From: Nitrospinota bacterium
GTDB lineage: Bacteria > Nitrospinota_A > UBA7883 > JADGGD01
Assembly (NCBI GenBank): GCA_015229165.1
Contig: JADGCD010000074.1
Coordinates: 1-9,145 of the forward strand
Direction of reading: 5' to 3'
Length of the DNA: 9,145 nucleotides
Shown: one piece after another, positions 6,693 to 9,145 of the stretch
Numbering within the stretch: position 1 is the stretch's first letter
How the letters are laid out: every line of letters begins with the position of its first letter
Program-made: the position numbers and the translations under genes
The notes under the pieces: generated by a model
What the model was told of the DNA's origin: nothing
The model's database searches: none
The model's input: only the letters and a program-made list of their open reading frames with translations

Positions 6693-8342
6693 ATGAGAAA
6701 CGTCATCCGCCGACTTGTGGGAGGGGCGCTTGTTGCGCTCTTTTCTCTCACCCCCGCCTGCACCCAACAACCCGCCGCGCCTGTCGTTCAAAAACCGGAG
6801 AAGAAGATTCTGCGAGTGGGGATGGTGCGGTCCGCGATCCGGCAACAATCGGTTGAGGTTGTCAAGGACGGCATCAAGCGCCTGATTCCAGCCGGAGTCG
6901 GCTTTACGGCGGTGTTCAGTACCTTGTTGCTGAAACAGAGAGCCAAATCGCTTGCCGGGCTTCCTGAAGTCCCCGCCCATTATCTGCCCGGCGACCCCTT
7001 CGAGTCATTTGAGATCAGTGAAGACGAAAGAGAGATTATCTTCACTCTCAAGGAAGGAGCGCTATTTAGTGATGGAACGCCGGTCACTCCCGCTGACATC
7101 AAACGTTCGTTCGACGAAATGGCAGAACATGTGGGGTTCTATAGAACCTATTATGAAAAGGTAGAAGTGGCCATTATTGATAAGCGCCGGGTCAAGTTGC
7201 TCGCCAATGGTCCGCATAAGCTCATGGGAGATACGACTGAATCGGTAGTCATATATAAGGATGGCGCTACGAGCAAAGCTGTTGAGGGAAATATGTGTGG
7301 TTTTCCCTCCTCTGTGGGGACTGGGCCGTATCGTTTTCTCGAGTGTCAGGGAAGTAAAACAATAGTGTTAACACGGAACGAGCATTATCGACCGACCCCC
7401 TATTTCAGTGAAGTGCATATCGATCTGTATGAAAGCCGTGCGGCGGTAGGGGTCGCGTTGATGCGGGGCGATGTCGACATTATCTATCCTGCGGAGCAGT
7501 ATGAGTACGCCTCCCTTGTGCTTCCTCCCGCTCTCGTGCGCAAACGATTTCTCGATCCATGCAGTGTGGTTCTCGACTTTAACAAGAACCATCCGCTCTA
7601 TGGCGACCGGAGAGTCCGGCAAGGGATCTCGCTGCTGATCAATCGGCGCTCCCTTATGGCTTCCTTGCCGCGCGAAGCGGTGGAATCAGGGGGAGGAATT
7701 TCCCTCTTTTGGTGGCTCTATGCGCCGGAGGAGAGGGATGCGCTGATTGACGCCTCTTTCAATCCGGAAAAGGGATACCAGCTTCTGGCCGAAGCCGGTT
7801 GGCGTCTGCGGGAGGGAGTCCTGGAAAAGGGGGGACGCCCCTTTTCTCTGGTGATCGAAGCCGGTTTTGACGTCAGGAGAGCTATTGAAATCCTTCGAAT
7901 GGTGGCTTCGCAACTGACTGACGCCGGATTCGTCGTGGACTTAGTCTACGATGACTACGCTATCCCCAATTCGCGAAGACATGTTCCCTACCAGCCTGGT
8001 GACAGTGGCGTTGCTGCTCAAACTTATTGCGCAGCATCTCTTGAGCGATTTAGATTGCTTTTTGATCACTTGTTACCGGGCGACATGGGCAAAAAATATT
8101 ACGCCGCGTATCAATCGTGCGCAAGAGAGGACCATCAATGCAGGTCGAGAGTTATAAGGAATATGGCGGTTGGCATAAACGAAGAAGCCTGGGTCGTAAC
8201 GCTGACCAACCAGGTATCTGACGTGATCTATAACAGCCAAGAGCTGGGAGTTGCCGCCGATGCCTATCTTCAGAACCCTTGGGGGGGGGAGTTCCTTTAT
8301 CGATATCCCGCCCCCCATGGGCGGACGGTCGTAGGGCCGTAA
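6693..8342 (+). CDS. ABC-type oligopeptide/nickel-like substrate-binding lipoprotein (SBP_bac_5 family)
   Basis: A 549-residue extracytoplasmic solute-binding protein. The N-terminus is a lipoprotein-type signal (RR, hydrophobic core, LTPAC with Cys23). The lipobox is loose, since Thr sits at -3. Family features are FTLKEGALFSDGTPVTPADIKRSFDEM, VGTGPYRFLE, ALMRGDVDIIYP and the later VRQGISLLINR segment. This family binds peptides, nickel complexes and similar ligands for an ABC importer, but no permease or ATPase gene is in the window, and the pairing with a kinase suggests a sensing role. Six Cys occur in the mature part (202, 218, 290, 446, 476, 483), more than I expect for this family; 446/476/483 are clustered. 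GC content falls to roughly 40-50% from about base 7000 to 8270, well below the kinase gene, which hints at separate ancestry. It ends 24 bases from the stop of the convergent small-peptide gene. Confidence 0.85.
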   Translation: MRNVIRRLVGGALVALFSLTPACTQQPAAPVVQKPEKKILRVGMVRSAIRQQSVEVVKDGIKRLIPAGVGFTAVFSTLLLKQRAKSLAGLPEVPAHYLPGDPFESFEISEDEREIIFTLKEGALFSDGTPVTPADIKRSFDEMAEHVGFYRTYYEKVEVAIIDKRRVKLLANGPHKLMGDTTESVVIYKDGATSKAVEGNMCGFPSSVGTGPYRFLECQGSKTIVLTRNEHYRPTPYFSEVHIDLYESRAAVGVALMRGDVDIIYPAEQYEYASLVLPPALVRKRFLDPCSVVLDFNKNHPLYGDRRVRQGISLLINRRSLMASLPREAVESGGGISLFWWLYAPEERDALIDASFNPEKGYQLLAEAGWRLREGVLEKGGRPFSLVIEAGFDVRRAIEILRMVASQLTDAGFVVDLVYDDYAIPNSRRHVPYQPGDSGVAAQTYCAASLERFRLLFDHLLPGDMGKKYYAAYQSCAREDHQCRSRVIRNMAVGINEEAWVVTLTNQVSDVIYNSQELGVAADAYLQNPWGGEFLYRYPAPHGRTVVGP

Positions 8343-8361
8343 GTAGCTGGGGTTCCAAGCG

Positions 8362-8386
8362 CCCCGTTAGCGGGGGCTCGGCCCCC
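8362..8386. other. Overlapping GC hairpins at the convergent gene ends
   Basis: CCCCG-TTAG-CGGGG (8362-8375) and GGGGGC-TCG-GCCCCC (8372-8386) are mutually exclusive hairpins. They cover the 3' end of the second small-peptide gene and lie just after the binding-protein stop. There is no T tract on either strand, so intrinsic termination is doubtful; they could stabilise mRNA ends or slow convergent polymerases. Confidence 0.35.
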
Positions 8387-8462
8387 CGGTGGGGCAACAG
8401 GCCACGGAGGCCGCTTGGCTGAGGAAGAGGGACTTCTTGGCTTTCTTCACCGGTTTCTTCAT
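8367..8462 (-). CDS. Small Cys-Cys peptide 2, putative RiPP precursor
   Basis: A 31-residue peptide. The ATG at 8462 has AGGAG (8470-8474) 7 bases upstream, an ideal ribosome site. Residues 2-10 are Lys-rich (six Lys). LF is at 12-13 and the C-terminus is ACCPTGGPSPR (21-31). The same end, with the same LF-to-Cys distance of 10 residues, occurs in the neighbouring peptide gene. The basic leader, the short C-terminal Cys/Thr/Ser/Gly/Pro core and the duplication suggest a modified ribosomal peptide; possible chemistry includes thioether bonds, azoles or metal-thiolate ligands. I do not recognise a named family. A small lipoprotein is an alternative (SVAC resembles a lipobox), but the hydrophobic core is too weak. 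The gene is 69 bases after the first peptide gene, with no promoter I can see between them. Confidence 0.77.
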   Translation of the reverse strand: MKKPVKKAKKSLFLSQAASVACCPTGGPSPR

Positions 8463-8469
8463 CGTCGTT

Positions 8470-8474
8470 CTCCT
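8470..8474 (-). promoter_or_regulatory. Strong ribosome binding site of peptide gene 2
   Basis: AGGAG on the minus strand with a 7-base spacer to the ATG at 8462. It supports translation of this very short gene. The surrounding sequence (GGAGAAC) is shared with the ribosome site of peptide gene 1, consistent with gene duplication. Confidence 0.8.
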
Positions 8475-8531
8475 TTTGGAAAGTAAGAGGTTGGCGTTAT
8501 TGCCTGCCCCTGTGTAACGCACGCGAATCGC

Positions 8532-8660
8532 TTAACGAAAGCTCGGTCCACCCGTCGGGCAACAGGCCAGGATCATCTCGGCGTCGGGGAAGAGGACGCC
8601 ACGGGTGCGGGCGGTCCGGATGGCGGATTTCTTGGCGGACGATTTCTGTTTCTTGTTCAT
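8532..8660 (-). CDS. Small Cys-Cys peptide 1, putative RiPP precursor
   Basis: A 42-residue peptide. I chose the ATG at 8660 because GGAG (8667-8670) lies 6 bases upstream. An in-frame ATG at 8672 would start almost exactly at the predicted transcription start and would contain that ribosome site. Residues 1-20 are strongly basic (five Lys, three Arg). LF is at 23-24, and the peptide ends ACCPTGGPSFR (32-42). The acidic residues Asp26 and Glu28 separate leader from core. The final 11 residues differ from peptide 2 at only one position (Phe41 versus Pro30). Across the codons for ACCPTGGPS the two genes differ at four bases, all synonymous, which is strong evidence that both are translated and selected. 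The function is unknown; the best reading is a RiPP precursor with an unusual CCPTGG core. Confidence 0.8.
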   Translation of the reverse strand: MNKKQKSSAKKSAIRTARTRGVLFPDAEMILACCPTGGPSFR

Positions 8661-8666
8661 CTTGTT

Positions 8667-8670
8667 CTCC
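8667..8670 (-). promoter_or_regulatory. Ribosome binding site of peptide gene 1
   Basis: GGAG on the minus strand, 6 bases before the ATG at 8660. It overlaps the upstream ATG (8672), so it argues for the downstream start. The 5' leader would be only about 12 bases long if transcription starts near 8672. Confidence 0.7.
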
Positions 8671-8678
8671 ATGTCGAA

Positions 8679-8708
8679 AGTATAGTGAATGCTTCTTTCA
8701 CGTGTCAA
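8679..8708 (-). promoter_or_regulatory. Strong sigma70-type promoter of the peptide genes, with an internal palindrome
   Basis: The minus strand carries TTGACA (8703-8708, perfect -35), an 18-bp spacer, and TATACT (8679-8684, one mismatch from TATAAT). This is the best promoter in the window and points straight at the twin peptide genes. The spacer holds a 17-bp inverted repeat, GTGAA-n7-TTCAC (8685-8701), which fills almost exactly the gap between -35 and -10. That is a classical place for a repressor or a MerR-type activator to bind. The 18-bp spacing is slightly longer than optimal. Confidence 0.8.
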
Positions 8709-8786
8709 TGCGGAAGGAAGCGATGGGAAACGGGGTCGTGGAATTGCGCCGGGCGATGCCCCTGCCGGTCAATTCCTGAAATGCAA

Positions 8787-8816
8787 TTCTCCCATACTAA
8801 TCCATTGTTGGGAGAA
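8787..8816. repeat. Inverted repeat between the divergent genes
   Basis: TTCTCCCA (8787-8794) and TGGGAGAA (8809-8816) are perfect 8-bp arms around a 14-base AT-rich centre. GGGAGAAA recurs in degenerate form just after it (GGGGGAGAAAA, 8820-8830). It lies about 80 bases upstream of both divergent promoters, so it could be a regulator site acting on both. As RNA it would be a weak hairpin. Confidence 0.4.
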
Positions 8817-8893
8817 ACGGGGGAGAAAATAACATCGTACCGACAAAATACCGTGCGGCCCCGCTTTTTCCGGGCGCATACCGCCTTGTCCCC

Positions 8894-8902
8894 TGCTATG
8901 AT
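8894..8902 (+). promoter_or_regulatory. Extended -10 candidate for the rightward gene
   Basis: TGCTATGAT matches the extended -10 pattern TGnTATAAT with one mismatch in the hexamer. No -35 stands out at 16-18 bp. Transcription would start near 8909, giving a leader of about 56 bases for the gene at 8965. Confidence 0.4.
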
Positions 8903-8964
8903 AGTGTCCTCTTTGGTCTTTGTCTGAAACAGGTAGTCCCTGTCCACCAACTGCGAGTATCCCG

Positions 8965-9145
8965 ATGAACGATCTTGTTCCCGCCCCGTGGAATGTCTAC
9001 GAAACCGACCCGACCGACCGGAAGTATATGCTGGTATTCAACGGCTATACCCGGACGACCCACCGGTTCCCGAAGGCGAAGGTGGGCTCTCCGTTCGGCT
9101 CGAAGGCGGACGAGAAGTGGACCCGGTTCCTGTCGGCGGAAAAGC
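8965..9145 (+). CDS. N-terminal fragment of an unidentified protein, possibly the peptide maturation enzyme
   Basis: The open frame begins with ATG at 8965 and runs off the right edge (60 full codons seen). The sequence APWNVYETDPTDRKYMLVFNGYTR, split here as APWNVYETD and RKYMLVFNGYTR, loosely recalls the start of SPASM-type radical SAM peptide maturases, which often begin with a segment of the form 'N-Y..., aspartate-rich turn, YLLYNTLTG'. No CxxxCxxC motif or other diagnostic site is in view. There is no clear Shine-Dalgarno sequence (GCGAG at 8953-8957 is weak), but codon use is typical of the host. Its divergent placement from the twin peptides makes a role in making or exporting their product plausible. 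That is inference, and another protein family remains possible. Confidence 0.6.
   Translation, partial: MNDLVPAPWNVYETDPTDRKYMLVFNGYTRTTHRFPKAKVGSPFGSKADEKWTRFLSAEK

Larger units (their letters stand above)
8709..8964. other. Divergent intergenic region, no convincing gene
   Basis: The region is more AT-rich than most of the window. Two opposed open frames of about 80 codons cross it (8685-8927 + and 8705-8950 -). Neither has a recognisable domain, a good ribosome site or coding-like composition, so I do not call them. The region holds an inverted repeat (8787-8816), an extended -10 for the rightward gene (8894-8902) and a small hairpin ACAGG-TAGTC-CCTGT (8929-8943) in that gene's predicted leader. 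Confidence 0.5.

Noticed and set aside
4884..6980. Long minus-strand open frame opposite the kinase gene
   Set aside because: Antisense shadow of the histidine kinase; the product is His/Gly/Arg-rich without any recognisable domain.
8367..8660. Reading the two Cys-Cys peptides as small lipoproteins (ILAC and SVAC resemble lipoboxes)
   Set aside because: The stretch before the Cys is not a real hydrophobic core: peptide 1 has Asp and Glu there and peptide 2 has Gln and Ser. Strict conservation lies after the Cys, unlike lipoproteins. Kept as a minor alternative.
8660..8672. Upstream ATG at 8672 as the start of peptide 1
   Set aside because: It coincides with the predicted transcription start and overlaps the GGAG that serves the ATG at 8660; leaderless initiation cannot be excluded but is less likely.
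8685..8950. Two opposed ~80-codon open frames in the divergent intergenic region
   Set aside because: No ribosome site or domain; they overlap the strong peptide promoter, the inverted repeat and each other.
1..9145. CRISPR arrays, tRNA or rRNA genes, insertion sequences
   Set aside because: I saw no regularly spaced direct repeats, no cloverleaf or rRNA-like sequence, and no transposase reading frame.

Overview
The window looks like chromosome of a GC-rich Gram-negative bacterium. The outer-membrane machinery (a TonB protein and two TonB-dependent receptors), the codon use and the gene style recall Desulfuromonadales/Geobacter-type Desulfobacterota. That placement is inference; no rRNA or other taxonomic marker is present.

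Layout. Bases 1-536 (+) hold the 3' part of a tonB gene, followed 14 bases later by a TonB-dependent receptor with an N-terminal carboxypeptidase-regulatory-like domain (551-2775, +). Each of these two genes carries one apparent single-base frameshift, which is either assembly error or decay. A second, BtuB/CirA-sized TonB-dependent receptor runs on the minus strand (2826-4685), with its intrinsic terminator between the two convergent receptor genes. A divergent intergenic region (4686-4904) carries interlocking GTAGG/CCTAC repeats and a consensus -10 for the next operon. That operon is a membrane sensor histidine kinase (4905-6686) and, 6 bases later, a cysteine-rich oligopeptide-type ABC substrate-binding lipoprotein (6693-8342). 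No response regulator, permease or ATPase is visible.

The most unusual part is 8343-9145. On the minus strand, converging on the binding-protein gene, are two very small tandem genes (42 and 31 codons). Each has a good Shine-Dalgarno sequence, and both lie behind a strong sigma70-type promoter. Both peptides start with a Lys-rich segment and end with the same motif, ACCPTGGPS-x-R-stop. Four synonymous changes are the only differences across the nine shared core codons, so the peptide is under selection. Both also carry Leu-Phe exactly 10 residues before the first Cys. This is the architecture of a ribosomally made, modified peptide (RiPP) with a leader and a short C-terminal core. I do not recognise the core as belonging to a named class. 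Divergently, a gene starting at 8965 runs off the window; its first 60 residues are loosely like the start of SPASM-type radical SAM peptide maturases, but this cannot be settled here.

Working model (inference): the twin CC peptides are precursors of an undescribed RiPP, the divergent gene may belong to its maturation machinery, and the kinase/binding-protein pair and TonB receptors could sense or import the product or a metal complex of it. The genes to the right of the window would decide this.
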